Origin: Mucilaginibacter yixingensis
GTDB lineage: Bacteria; Bacteroidota; Bacteroidia; Sphingobacteriales; Sphingobacteriaceae
Reading direction: 5' to 3'
Assembly: GCF_041080815.1 (NCBI RefSeq)
Contig: NZ_CP160205.1
Span: 5,208,001 to 5,272,000 of the forward strand
Length of the DNA: 64,000 nt
Under the pieces are notes generated by a model, which saw only the letters and a program-made list of their open reading frames with translations, did no database searches and was not told the DNA's origin. Below, one piece after another: positions 51,878 to 59,534 of the stretch. Both the position numbers and the translations under genes were made by a program. Each line of letters opens with the position of its first letter. Position 1 is the first letter of the stretch.

Positions 51878-52286
51878 AAATTCCCATTTTAAATTGACCG
51901 CTGGTTAAATCTTTATATGAAAAAAATAAGGTGTTGGAAAACGTATCCTTAACAGGTAGATTGACACCAAGAATAGCGGATGTAAGAAGATTAACCGTCC
52001 TAAATTGAGCACCTTCGTCTATATTGTCCCAGTTGAACATTATTGCATGGTATTTAGATGAATCATTTATATGCCATTTAAAACTGCCCTTCGGGATAAT
52101 TAAATCAGTAGTGTTAACATGTTTATATGAATACCCTGTACCGTTGCTCTTAATGATTAAAAGAGTGTCCGTTGTGTTTTTGCCAATATAAACTCCGACA
52201 TATTGATTTTTAATCTTATAAAAATAATAGCCAAATGCAATTAATAGGCCTGTAATTAATAAGGTGATTATTGTTTTAAGTTTCAT
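51858..52286 (-). CDS. Hypothetical envelope protein of the island
   Basis: A 142-residue protein with one N-terminal hydrophobic helix (KTIITLLITGLLIAFGYYFY), probably a membrane anchor or uncleaved signal. The rest is beta-rich (YVGVYIGKNTTDTLLIIKSN; FKWHINDSSKYHAIMFNWDN). No family recognised. It precedes and overlaps the membrane protein gene that ends at 51083. Confidence 0.65.
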   Translation of the reverse strand: MKLKTIITLLITGLLIAFGYYFYKIKNQYVGVYIGKNTTDTLLIIKSNGTGYSYKHVNTTDLIIPKGSFKWHINDSSKYHAIMFNWDNIDEGAQFRTVNLLTSAILGVNLPVKDTFSNTLFFSYKDLTSGQFKMGIYGTKNE

Positions 52287-52369
52287 TGAAATAAGATTTA
52301 ATTTAAAATTAGTAAAATATGGGATATATCCTATAATAGATTAATTGGGGTTACATCACCTTAGCAGAG

Positions 52370-52594
52370 GTGAATAATATTAGAAATCAAGAGTATTTAA
52401 TTGCTTTTGGTAGTAACCTTAGGAGTATCAGAAAAGCAAAAGGGCTTTCTATGGAAAAGCTTGCCCAAAGAGCTGGAATTGAGTATTCCCAGGTTTCTGA
52501 TATTGAACATGGAAAAATAAATACGACAATTTCAACGGTTGCTCTTATTGCATCTACATTAGAAATACCGGCCAAAGATTTATTTGATTTTTAA
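52370..52594 (+). CDS. XRE-family helix-turn-helix regulator
   Basis: A 74-residue Cro/C1-type DNA-binding protein: LRSIRKAKGLSMEKLAQRAG, YSQVSDIEHGKINTTISTVA and ALEIPAKDLFDF-like end (residues TLEIPAKDLFDF). The frame begins with GTG at 52370; no ATG is available near the family start. It is divergent from the two-gene unit at 51083-52286 and is a good candidate to regulate that unit. Confidence 0.85.
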   Translation: MNNIRNQEYLIAFGSNLRSIRKAKGLSMEKLAQRAGIEYSQVSDIEHGKINTTISTVALIASTLEIPAKDLFDF

Positions 52595-52758
52595 GCCTCA
52601 AATAAGTCAAAATAAAATCAGCAATAATTTAGGCTATATTAATTGAATGTATGCTTCTGTAAGATTGCATGCAGTGAAAGGTTATTAGCTGAGTTATACC
52701 AATCGATTAAATTCACCCATGCTCCTTTTTCTTCTAAAAGAGATGAGTAAGTAGGAAG

Positions 52759-52995
52759 CTATAAAATGTCATCTATAATAATGTAATTCATGTACAGCTG
52801 GCATTGGTTATCTATTATATAACAGATTTGATTATTCAAGATAGCAATCTTTTCTACTGATAAAATACATCCTTCGCTTTCTGCATTCTTCTGATATACA
52901 TTAAATGGACAATAAATACGCTTTAAGGTTCCTGAAGTAGTAATAACCAAAATGCTTATATTATTGACGTACTTATAAAAATCTGAGTTTTTCAT
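52759..52995 (-). CDS. Small hypothetical protein of the island
   Basis: A 78-residue frame of unknown function, predicted to be mostly beta (NISILVITTSGTLKRIYCPF; IAILNNQICYIIDNQCQLYM). It precedes a gap that holds no gene (52595-52758). It may be in one unit with the gene at 53077, which lies upstream on the same strand. Confidence 0.5.
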   Translation of the reverse strand: MKNSDFYKYVNNISILVITTSGTLKRIYCPFNVYQKNAESEGCILSVEKIAILNNQICYIIDNQCQLYMNYIIIDDIL

Positions 52996-53076
52996 AATGA
53001 TTTAAATTATAGGAATAAGAAAAGGTAACAGACGTCTAACCAGTTACCTTTTCAAATACTAATAGGCTTATAAAAT

Positions 53077-53412
53077 CTATCCTTCAAATACTGTTTCCTC
53101 TATACTGTTGTTTACTTCTTTTGGTGAGTACACATAGCGATAATCTAATATTACTTTCTCTTTGGTTTGAGGAATAGTGTATTCATAAGGTTCTTCAACT
53201 TTGGCCTTAACAATTGCTCCAGGCATTTCTTTACCAATTAATGTTTTGCAGATAGCTTCATCAAAAGTTGAAGGTATCTTACATTTTCTTGCTGTAACAT
53301 AAGGCATACCCGTAGCCTTTGATAATACAACTTCGATTTCTCCTTGCAATTGCAACAAGAAAAATTCACCATCAGTCCCCTGACATTTTTCGTAATTCAA
53401 GATCGTTACCAT
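53077..53412 (-). CDS. Small hypothetical protein of the island
   Basis: A 111-residue protein of unknown function. It opens with MVTILNYEKCQGTDGEFFLL, contains a conserved-looking AICKTLIGKEMPGAIVKAKV, and ends with an acidic tail. Proteins of this type occur beside replication or mobilisation genes in Bacteroidetes elements, but I cannot name the family. Its upstream side is where the IS3-family copy landed, with a hairpin in between. Confidence 0.6.
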   Translation of the reverse strand: MVTILNYEKCQGTDGEFFLLQLQGEIEVVLSKATGMPYVTARKCKIPSTFDEAICKTLIGKEMPGAIVKAKVEEPYEYTIPQTKEKVILDYRYVYSPKEVNNSIEETVFEG

Positions 53413-53437
53413 TTTTAAATGAGTTTAAATGTGAAAT

Positions 53438-53482
53438 AAATTTGATTGCCTAAGCTTGACGGGGTATGCCAAGCATCAATTT
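53438..53482. other. Asymmetric hairpin beside the IS insertion
   Basis: AAATTTGAT / ATCAATTT form the base and GCTTG / CAAGC the upper stem, with an extra TGCCTAA on the left side and an ACGGGGTATGC loop. It ends at the target duplication of the IS3 copy. It could be an operator for the gene at 53077 or a single-strand origin; neither is shown. Confidence 0.45.
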
Positions 53483-53550
53483 CAGGTGTAACCCCTCCTA
53501 AAAGTCGGACTGCTTAAAGGACGAAAAGTCTTAACTTTAAACAGTCAACA

Positions 53551-53817
53551 ATGAAGAACTCTATTATTACCGAAGCACAGATTGTCAAAGCCATCAAAGA
53601 ATATGAAGGAGGCCGTGAGCTAAACGACATCTGCCGGGAACTGGGCATCCACAAATCAACCTTTTATAATTGGCGAAAGAAGTATGCCGGCATGGATAGC
53701 CAAGAACTGAAACGATTGAAAGAGCTTGAAGAAGAGAACCGCAAGCTTAAGCATATGTATGCAGAACTGGCTCTGGACAATAAGATGCTGAAGGACGTTC
53801 TTTCAAAAAAGTTCTAA
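53551..53817 (+). CDS. IS3-family OrfA (HTH subunit)
   Basis: An 88-residue protein with a helix-turn-helix (IVKAIKEYEGGRELNDICRE; LGIHKSTFYNWRKKYAGMDS) and a leucine-zipper-like C-terminal coil (LKRLKELEEENRKLKHMYAE; LALDNKMLKDVLSKKF). It binds the IS ends. The end of the gene contains A-AAA-AAG (53805-53811), a slippery site for -1 frameshifting into orfB. Confidence 0.93.
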   Translation: MKNSIITEAQIVKAIKEYEGGRELNDICRELGIHKSTFYNWRKKYAGMDSQELKRLKELEEENRKLKHMYAELALDNKMLKDVLSKKF

Positions 53818-53837
53818 AGCCCTGCCAGCGCAAAGAC

Positions 53838-54680
53838 ATGGTTGCTTACTTACTGGAAGTTTACAGCGTAAGCATTAGCAGGGCTTGCCGGGTAGTAAAG
53901 CTGCCCAAATCCATGTATTACTATAAGAATGTCCGGGATGATTCAGAGACTATTGATAAGCTAATTGAGTTATCTGAACGTCATCCAACCGAAGGTCAGG
54001 ATCTATATTACAGCAGGATTCGGCATCAAGGGTTGCTATGGAACTACAAGCGTGTAAGACGTGTTTACCTGCTGCTGGGTATGAATAAACGCCGCAAGGT
54101 CCGCAGGCGTGTGCCGGCAAGAGTCAAGGTCCCACTGATCGTGCCTGAGCAAGCTGGAGATACCTGGTCGATGGACTTCATGTGTGATGTTCTGATGAAC
54201 AGAAGAAGGTTCCGAACGCTGAACATTATTGATGACTATAATCGGGAAGCTATTGCCGTAGAAGCTGCTTATACCATGCCAGCCGTTCGGGTAACTCAGA
54301 TATTGGAGCGAACGATTCATGAACAAGGTAAACCAAACTGTATCCGGGTAGATAACGGGCCGGAGTTTAACAGTAAAGAGTTTAAGGATTGGTGTAAAAG
54401 CAAAGGCATTACAGTACAATTCACGCAGCCTGGCAAACCCATGCAGAACGGCTATATCGAGCGGTTCAATAGAACCTTCCGGGAGAATATTCTGGACGCT
54501 TACTTATTTGAAGATATCCAACAGGTACAGGTACTGGCTGATGAATGGATGGATGATTATAACTACAGCAGGCCTCATGAAGCATTGGGAGGGATAACGC
54601 CTGACCTGTATAAACGGCTAAACTGTGGGGATATTGAAAACTCTGGCGAGTTTCCAACATCTCCACAGTTACAACAATGA
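53838..54680 (+). CDS. IS3-family OrfB transposase (DDE)
   Basis: A 280-residue integrase-core protein as an independent frame. The DDE triad is TWSMDFMCD, RVDNGPEFNSKEF and NGYIERFNRTFREN, with the canonical 35 residues between the second Asp and the Glu. N-terminal HTH_21-like region is ISRACRVVKLPKSMYYYKNV. The frame is open upstream to the slippery site at 53805, where a -1 shift gives the fused OrfAB transposase; the ATG at 53838 alone would give the short form. Confidence 0.94.
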   Translation: MVAYLLEVYSVSISRACRVVKLPKSMYYYKNVRDDSETIDKLIELSERHPTEGQDLYYSRIRHQGLLWNYKRVRRVYLLLGMNKRRKVRRRVPARVKVPLIVPEQAGDTWSMDFMCDVLMNRRRFRTLNIIDDYNREAIAVEAAYTMPAVRVTQILERTIHEQGKPNCIRVDNGPEFNSKEFKDWCKSKGITVQFTQPGKPMQNGYIERFNRTFRENILDAYLFEDIQQVQVLADEWMDDYNYSRPHEALGGITPDLYKRLNCGDIENSGEFPTSPQLQQ

Positions 54681-54784
54681 TAATTATATTTTTGAATTAA
54701 ATAATTCTATAAAATACCGGTCCGAACTAAGGGAGGGTTACACAGGGAAGGGAGGTGTTGATGGGCAGGATGGAGAAATAATAC

Positions 54785-54825
54785 ACAAAAAAAATACTGG
54801 TGAAATTAATCGCCAGTATTTTTGT
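54785..54825. terminator. Bidirectional terminator between the IS and the ATPase gene
   Basis: AATACTGG / CCAGTATT around a 12-base loop, with an A-run on the left and a T-run on the right, so it can stop transcripts from both strands. It lies about 50 bases after the ATPase stop on the minus strand. Confidence 0.65.
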
Positions 54826-54866
54826 GTTGCAAATGTTGCATTCGTTGCACTGTTGCTGCAACACTT
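54826..54866. repeat. 9-bp GTTGCANNN tandem repeats downstream of the ATPase gene
   Basis: GTTGCAAAT, GTTGCATTC and GTTGCACTG in exact 9-bp phase, then TTGCTGCAACACTTG. The same hexamer in the same phase occurs at the other end of the gene (55814-55840) in opposite orientation. Confidence 0.7.
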
Positions 54867-54874
54867 GAAAGATT

Positions 54875-55927
54875 TTAGTTTTCTAATTCCTTTCTCCATC
54901 GACCAACGGTGGATTTATGTACACCTATTTCATCTGCGATGTTGGTGTCACTAATACCCTGTTTAAATAGAGCGTTAGCTTTATCCCGTTGTTTTTCTTT
55001 AACAGCGTCTGATTTTTCCAATAATACATGTTGACTTTCATCAACGTCTTTCTCTTGAACTTCAAACCATAAAGTTTCTCTATTCAATCTTAACAACGTT
55101 GCGCTATCACTCTCCTCCGCTTCACGTGATTTCATCCTTTTTAAAATACGATAATCGATATTTAAATAGCTTTTACGTAAGAAGAAATCAGCATCGACTA
55201 AATCTGTTAAAGCACCCGCCCCCGATTGCATATCACTATGCGTAAGCTGGTTATAAGAACCTTTTTTTGAATGATGAACGACTAAGAATGCGCAATTAAA
55301 ATCATCTTTTAATCGATTGATTTCTTTAATCATTTTAGACATTTCATGATTACGCTCATTATCCTTAGAAAAAGCTGTTCTAAGATTATCAATCACTATT
55401 AAAACAGGATTATATTCTTTACAGAAATTTCTAATCGATTCAACGTTTTCAAAAAAACCCGATCTAGGACTAAAACAGTAGGCTTCATATTTACTTTCAG
55501 GATTGTTATTTCCCAATAAGGTATCCATTCTCTTTTTTATGGAATGATCGCCTAATTCTAAATTTAAATAAAGAACATTTCCATTTAATTCGATTTCTTC
55601 TCCAAGAAATTCAGTGTCTCCGGCAGCTACTTTAATGGCTAGCTGCATTGCTAAAAACGATTTTCCTACCCCACGTTCAGAAGGAAATAGAACAGTATTT
55701 TTTTCAAGAATAAAATTTCCAAATAACTTCCTAAGCGGTTTTAGATTTTTTCCTTCTTTAGCTAATGCGCTAAAGGACTTGAATTCACTTGTCCAAAGCT
55801 TTTGTTGCGAAACTTCTGCAACACTTGCAACCACTGCAACATTTCTTTCTTCTTTAAAATTCTTCATATCAAGGTTTTCCCTTTGACTCTTTTCATTCTC
55901 ACTTATATCTTGATATTTTTCTATCAT
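54875..55927 (-). CDS. RepA-like AAA ATPase (hexameric replicative-helicase family)
   Basis: A 350-residue protein. The RecA-type ATPase core has a Walker A variant FPSERGVGKSFLAMQ (about residues 82-96), NVLYLNLELGDHSIKKRM, Walker B VLIVIDNLRTAFSKD, and FLVVHHSKKGSYNQLTHSDM followed by QSGAGALTD, as in RSF1010 RepA-type helicases. The C-terminus is a resolvase-like HTH (ALFKQGISDTNIADEIGVHK then STVGRWRKEL). It probably unwinds an origin of the element or regulates it. Residues about 30-38 (VAVVASVAEVS) are encoded by the 9-bp GTTGCA repeats. Confidence 0.85.
   Translation of the reverse strand: MIEKYQDISENEKSQRENLDMKNFKEERNVAVVASVAEVSQQKLWTSEFKSFSALAKEGKNLKPLRKLFGNFILEKNTVLFPSERGVGKSFLAMQLAIKVAAGDTEFLGEEIELNGNVLYLNLELGDHSIKKRMDTLLGNNNPESKYEAYCFSPRSGFFENVESIRNFCKEYNPVLIVIDNLRTAFSKDNERNHEMSKMIKEINRLKDDFNCAFLVVHHSKKGSYNQLTHSDMQSGAGALTDLVDADFFLRKSYLNIDYRILKRMKSREAEESDSATLLRLNRETLWFEVQEKDVDESQHVLLEKSDAVKEKQRDKANALFKQGISDTNIADEIGVHKSTVGRWRKELEN
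55814..55840. repeat. 9-bp TGCAAC tandem repeats inside the ATPase 5' end
   Basis: Three units TTCTGCAAC, ACTTGCAAC and CACTGCAAC on the plus strand, i.e. GTTGCANNN on the coding strand, in exact 9-bp phase. They share the 12-mer CTGCAACACTTG with the block at 54856. Confidence 0.7.
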
Positions 55928-56056
55928 AGATTTAAATTAAAATATTGCGCTCCAATATTAGAACGTGAAGCAAATATTAGGATAAGAAAAAAGTCTAAAG
56001 GTCTTAAAATGGTCTATTAGACTATTTAATTCATCATTTATATAGGAACATACTCT

Positions 56057-56824
56057 TTAGTCTCTTAAAGTTATTGGCTGTTTTTTTGAAGTATCTTCTA
56101 TTCTTTTATCCGGTTGCAAATATGTACTGATAGTGCTTTTAGAAAACTCCCTGCCATCCTTGTCTACGAAATTATTGAGGATAAAATGTTCTAGTTCTTG
56201 CTTAGTCAAATCCAGAAACTGTTTTCTTAGATTATTCTTACCATCATTTAAGTCAAGCAGCAATGTTGTAAGTGCATTAATATTACCAAGCCATTTAATT
56301 TTCTCATTATTTCCAACTAAAACAACATTGCTTTTGGTTTCCTCATTAACGGATATGTATTTTAAAAGATGGTTTTTTAGGCCACTTATATGAAGTCTAA
56401 TTGTTTCTAATACTTTATTATCTTCTTTATTAGTTGCATTCTGTATATCTAATTCAAATGACCTGCTTAGGTTATCTAATTCAATTCTTATTATTTTGAG
56501 AAACTTGCTTTTTTTTAAATCCTCATTATAAAGTTGGAAAAGCTTCTCTCTTAAATAATTTTCAAAATAGTTATCCCATGATTTTAACTTGCCAACTAAA
56601 TATGTTTCAAAGGAAATCTTACTTTCTGAACCATCTTTAAATAAGAAAGAATAAACTTGTTCTTTCTCATTCCAAATAATATTTGGCTCATCAAGGTCAT
56701 TGCTACTGTAGTCTAAAAGGGTATTTGCAATAAATTCGTCGACCGCGTTAAATCTTCTGTGTAGACCGAGGTACTCTTTATTTTGAACAAACCGAAAATA
56801 ATTATGAAGAGGGTGCTTATCCAT
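56057..56824 (-). CDS. Hypothetical protein of the island (RteC-like C-terminus possible)
   Basis: A 255-residue, mostly helical protein. The C-terminal part (IKWLGNINALTTLLLDLNDG, LTKQELEHFILNNFVDKDGR, EFSKSTISTYLQPDKRIED) looks like the end of RteC-type excision regulators or of proteins common on Bacteroidetes elements, a tentative reading. The rest I do not recognise. It is AT-rich and lies between the ATPase gene and the IS21 copy. Confidence 0.6.
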   Translation of the reverse strand: MDKHPLHNYFRFVQNKEYLGLHRRFNAVDEFIANTLLDYSSNDLDEPNIIWNEKEQVYSFLFKDGSESKISFETYLVGKLKSWDNYFENYLREKLFQLYNEDLKKSKFLKIIRIELDNLSRSFELDIQNATNKEDNKVLETIRLHISGLKNHLLKYISVNEETKSNVVLVGNNEKIKWLGNINALTTLLLDLNDGKNNLRKQFLDLTKQELEHFILNNFVDKDGREFSKSTISTYLQPDKRIEDTSKKQPITLRD

Positions 56825-56986
56825 CGTTTAGCCAAATTATAAATTATACTTGCAAAAACTTATCAGCTTGATATAATTTGTATAATACGGAGAAGTTGAC
56901 CAGGTGATTCCGTGGCAAATTGACCACCCAAAGTGCTGGCGAACGAGCGCAGCGAACGCTGTAGAAGCGTTGTCAAAAGTAGTTAT

Positions 56987-57748
56987 TTAAAGTGTGTTTT
57001 GCAGATAGCTTTTTTCGGGCTCTGCGGGCCTTCTTTTTCTCATCGACTCTCCCTTTAGTTCCATCCGGTGCGCATCATGCACGATGCGGTCGAGGATAGC
57101 ATCAGCGATCGTCTTTTCACCAATGACCTCATACCATTTACTGACCGGCAGCTGAGAGGTGATGATCAGGGATGTCTTACCGTGCCTGTCCTCAATGATC
57201 TCCATCAGTGCGGCCCTGCTCTGCGCATCAAAAGGTTGTATACCGAAGTCATCCAGGATCAGTAGTTGCTGGCGTTCCAGTTTGGCTACATCCTTCATGT
57301 AGGAACCATCTGCCTTGGCCATCTTCAGCTTAGCAAAGAGTTTGGGTGTGCTGGCATAGAACACGCGGTAACCCAGTATGCAGGCTTGGTGTCCGATAGC
57401 AGAAGCGATATAGCTTTTGCCGATACCGGTGCTGCCTGTGATCAACAGGTTCTCATTCCGGTCAATAAAGTGGCAGTCTGCCAGGCGCATTACCTGATTG
57501 CGGTCGATACTACGGTCGGCATGGTAGTGGATGTTCTCTACCGAGGCCTTATAGCGGAACTTAGCATACATGATCGTACGCTCTATGCGCCTGTTCTGCC
57601 GGTCGTCCCATTCGGCCTCTACCAGGTGGGCCAGCAGTTCATCAGTGGTGTATTCTGCGGTCTGTCCCGTTTCCAGGCAGCTTTTAAAGGCATGGTACAT
57701 GCCATAGAACTTCAGTTTGCGAAGTTTGTCTAAGGTGTTCGTGTTCAT
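56987..57748 (-). CDS. istB: IS21-family helper ATPase IstB
   Basis: A 253-residue DnaC-like AAA ATPase. Walker A is GSTGIGKSYIASAIG, Walker B is LLILDDFG, and sensor segments include SLIITSQLPVSKWYEVIGEK. It recruits and regulates the IstA transposase at the target. The gene starts 20 bases after istA. Confidence 0.95.
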   Translation of the reverse strand: MNTNTLDKLRKLKFYGMYHAFKSCLETGQTAEYTTDELLAHLVEAEWDDRQNRRIERTIMYAKFRYKASVENIHYHADRSIDRNQVMRLADCHFIDRNENLLITGSTGIGKSYIASAIGHQACILGYRVFYASTPKLFAKLKMAKADGSYMKDVAKLERQQLLILDDFGIQPFDAQSRAALMEIIEDRHGKTSLIITSQLPVSKWYEVIGEKTIADAILDRIVHDAHRMELKGESMRKRRPAEPEKSYLQNTL

Positions 57749-57768
57749 ATCGATCTGTTCATTAATGG

Positions 57769-59319
57769 TTATTTATAGTAGTTCTCTCCCCGGATATTGT
57801 CATGGCTGGGCATAGGCAGCTCGTCAGCAAATAAGCTTTCCTCGTAGCTGTCCATCTTGTTCTCCAGTATCTGCTGTATGGTCTTGTAGTTGTACACGCC
57901 ATAGCCGAGCGCACGCCTGCAAGCGCTGGCCAGCCTTTCGTTACCTGCCTTGCGCGCCAGGCTGAGGATACCGATACAGGAGCGGTAAGCTTGTTCCGGA
58001 TGTTGCTTTCGGTCCAGTATCTTCAGGATGTAAAGCCTCACATCCTCGTGAATGGATGCTGCCCATTCCAGGAACTTATCGGGTGTCCATTCGGTCATAA
58101 AGCGGTGTGTCGAAGCCAGGTGATCTTTATCCGTTGTGTAGCTGTAAGGGCTTTTGATGCGCCTGTGCATGGCGATGCGTTCATAGTGGTAGTAGACTTC
58201 TACGTTGGTGCGGGAATACAGCAGTTTGACCTTCCTGCCGATAAAGCGGTACGGTACGCTGTAGTAGTGTTTGTCGATACCCAGACAAACATGTCCGTTC
58301 TTCATTACAGTGGCCTGGTGCTGCCGTTTGAACTCATAACGTAATGCCGGTAATGGCGAGAGTGCCTGGCGTTCTATCTCCTCGAACTGGAGCTTTCTGC
58401 TGTAATTGCGGCCTTTCAGCGGCTGGCTGTTATGTGCTTCTAAAGCGACCTTGATCGCGATATTCAGTTCTGCAAGGGTATGATAGGCCTCTTTGCGAAC
58501 AGGTGCGTAGATACGGCTGTAAACGATCTTAACGGCTCCTTCTACCAGTGCTTTGTCACGAGGGCGGTACGCCCTCGCTGGTAAGATGGTCGTTCCGTAA
58601 TGGTCGGCAAAGTCAGCAAAGGTCTCGTTCAGCGTTGGCTCATAGCGGTTACTCTTGGTAACGGCAGCCTTCAGGTTGTCGGGAACGATGGCGGCAGGTA
58701 CGCCGCCATAAAAGTGCAGGGCATTCTCACAGGCTGCTATAAAGTCTTCTTTCTGCTGGCTCAGCACAGCTTCTACGTAAGTTAGTTGGCTGGCGCCAAG
58801 GATAGCAACGAACACCTCGGCCTCGATGACCTCACCGGTATCCTTGTCCGCTATGCTTAGCTTTTCACCGGCAAAGTCCACATACAGCTTATCACCGGCT
58901 TTATGATCCAGGTGCATCGTGGGGTTCACGCGGGCTTTCCACTGGTTGTAATAAAAGCAGAATTGGGTGTACTTGAACCCGTCAGGGAACTCTTTGATAT
59001 AAGCTTCCCACAGGATGCGGCGGTTCATACCGACACGCTTTAACTCTTTATCTATCTGCGGGAAACAGCGTTGCAGGGCCACCATTCGCTTGTCCGGGGG
59101 ACGTTCACTGCTTTTGCCAAAGAAGTCCTCCAGCTCCTTATCATTAAGGGTATTGATTTCCTCGAACGTAAAGCCGCTGGCATCGAACGCAATAAGGTAC
59201 TTCTTTGCGGTATTGCGTGACACGCCGGTCTGGGCCGCTATCGATAGCTTGCTGCGGCCCTGGCTGTACATCCTGAGGATCTGTCTTATCTTACTCATGC
59301 TTATCGTAGTGTTGGCCAT
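57769..59319 (-). CDS. istA: IS21-family transposase IstA
   Basis: A 516-residue transposase. N-terminal HTH: KIRQILRMYSQGRSKLSIAA followed by QTGVSRNTAKKYL. The DDE core has KLYVDFAGEKLSIADKDTG, AIVPDNLKAAVTKSNRYEP and RPRDKALVEGAVKIVYSRIY. The remaining C-terminal part is the usual Mu-like domain with KHYYSVPYRFIGRKVKLLYS. It is full-length and undamaged. Confidence 0.95.
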   Translation of the reverse strand: MANTTISMSKIRQILRMYSQGRSKLSIAAQTGVSRNTAKKYLIAFDASGFTFEEINTLNDKELEDFFGKSSERPPDKRMVALQRCFPQIDKELKRVGMNRRILWEAYIKEFPDGFKYTQFCFYYNQWKARVNPTMHLDHKAGDKLYVDFAGEKLSIADKDTGEVIEAEVFVAILGASQLTYVEAVLSQQKEDFIAACENALHFYGGVPAAIVPDNLKAAVTKSNRYEPTLNETFADFADHYGTTILPARAYRPRDKALVEGAVKIVYSRIYAPVRKEAYHTLAELNIAIKVALEAHNSQPLKGRNYSRKLQFEEIERQALSPLPALRYEFKRQHQATVMKNGHVCLGIDKHYYSVPYRFIGRKVKLLYSRTNVEVYYHYERIAMHRRIKSPYSYTTDKDHLASTHRFMTEWTPDKFLEWAASIHEDVRLYILKILDRKQHPEQAYRSCIGILSLARKAGNERLASACRRALGYGVYNYKTIQQILENKMDSYEESLFADELPMPSHDNIRGENYYK

Positions 59320-59534
59320 TAGTGAAGTTGTTAAACCTCAAAAATAGGCCTGCTTCTACAGCATATGTGGCTCGTTCGGGGTGGTCAGTTTCCTCCGAAA
59401 TCAGGTGGTCACTTTCCCGCGGAATCGGTGGTCAGTTTGCGCCGAAATCAGGTGGTCAATATCAGCGAATTCTCCAATATAATTAAAGTACCAAGCCGAT
59501 AAGCTATTGTAATTTACGTCAGCAAACCTCTATA

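Larger units (their letters stand above)
53487..54742 (+). mobile_element. IS3-family insertion sequence with intact ends
   Basis: A 1256-bp copy with terminal inverted repeats TGTAACCCCTCC...GTCGGAC (53487-53510) and GTCCGAACTAAGGGAGGGTT plus ACA (to 54742). The flanking CAGG (53483-53486 and 54743-54746) is a perfect 4-bp target duplication, which shows recent, unrearranged insertion. It carries orfA and orfB with a frameshift site. Ends and a 4-bp duplication fit the IS407-like part of the IS3 family, a tentative placement. Confidence 0.93.
56897..59458 (-). mobile_element. IS21-family insertion sequence
   Basis: A copy of about 2.56 kb with ends TGACCAGGTGATTCCG (56897) and CGAAATCAGGTGGTCA (to 59458). 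The GTGGTCA box is repeated four times at the right end (59381, 59405, 59428, 59452) and twice inverted at the left end (56897, 56921), with 23-24 bp spacing, as is usual for IS21. Longer inner inverted pieces (GAACGAGC, GCTGTAGAAGC) extend the match. No clear target duplication was found. It carries istA and istB in order. Confidence 0.9.
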
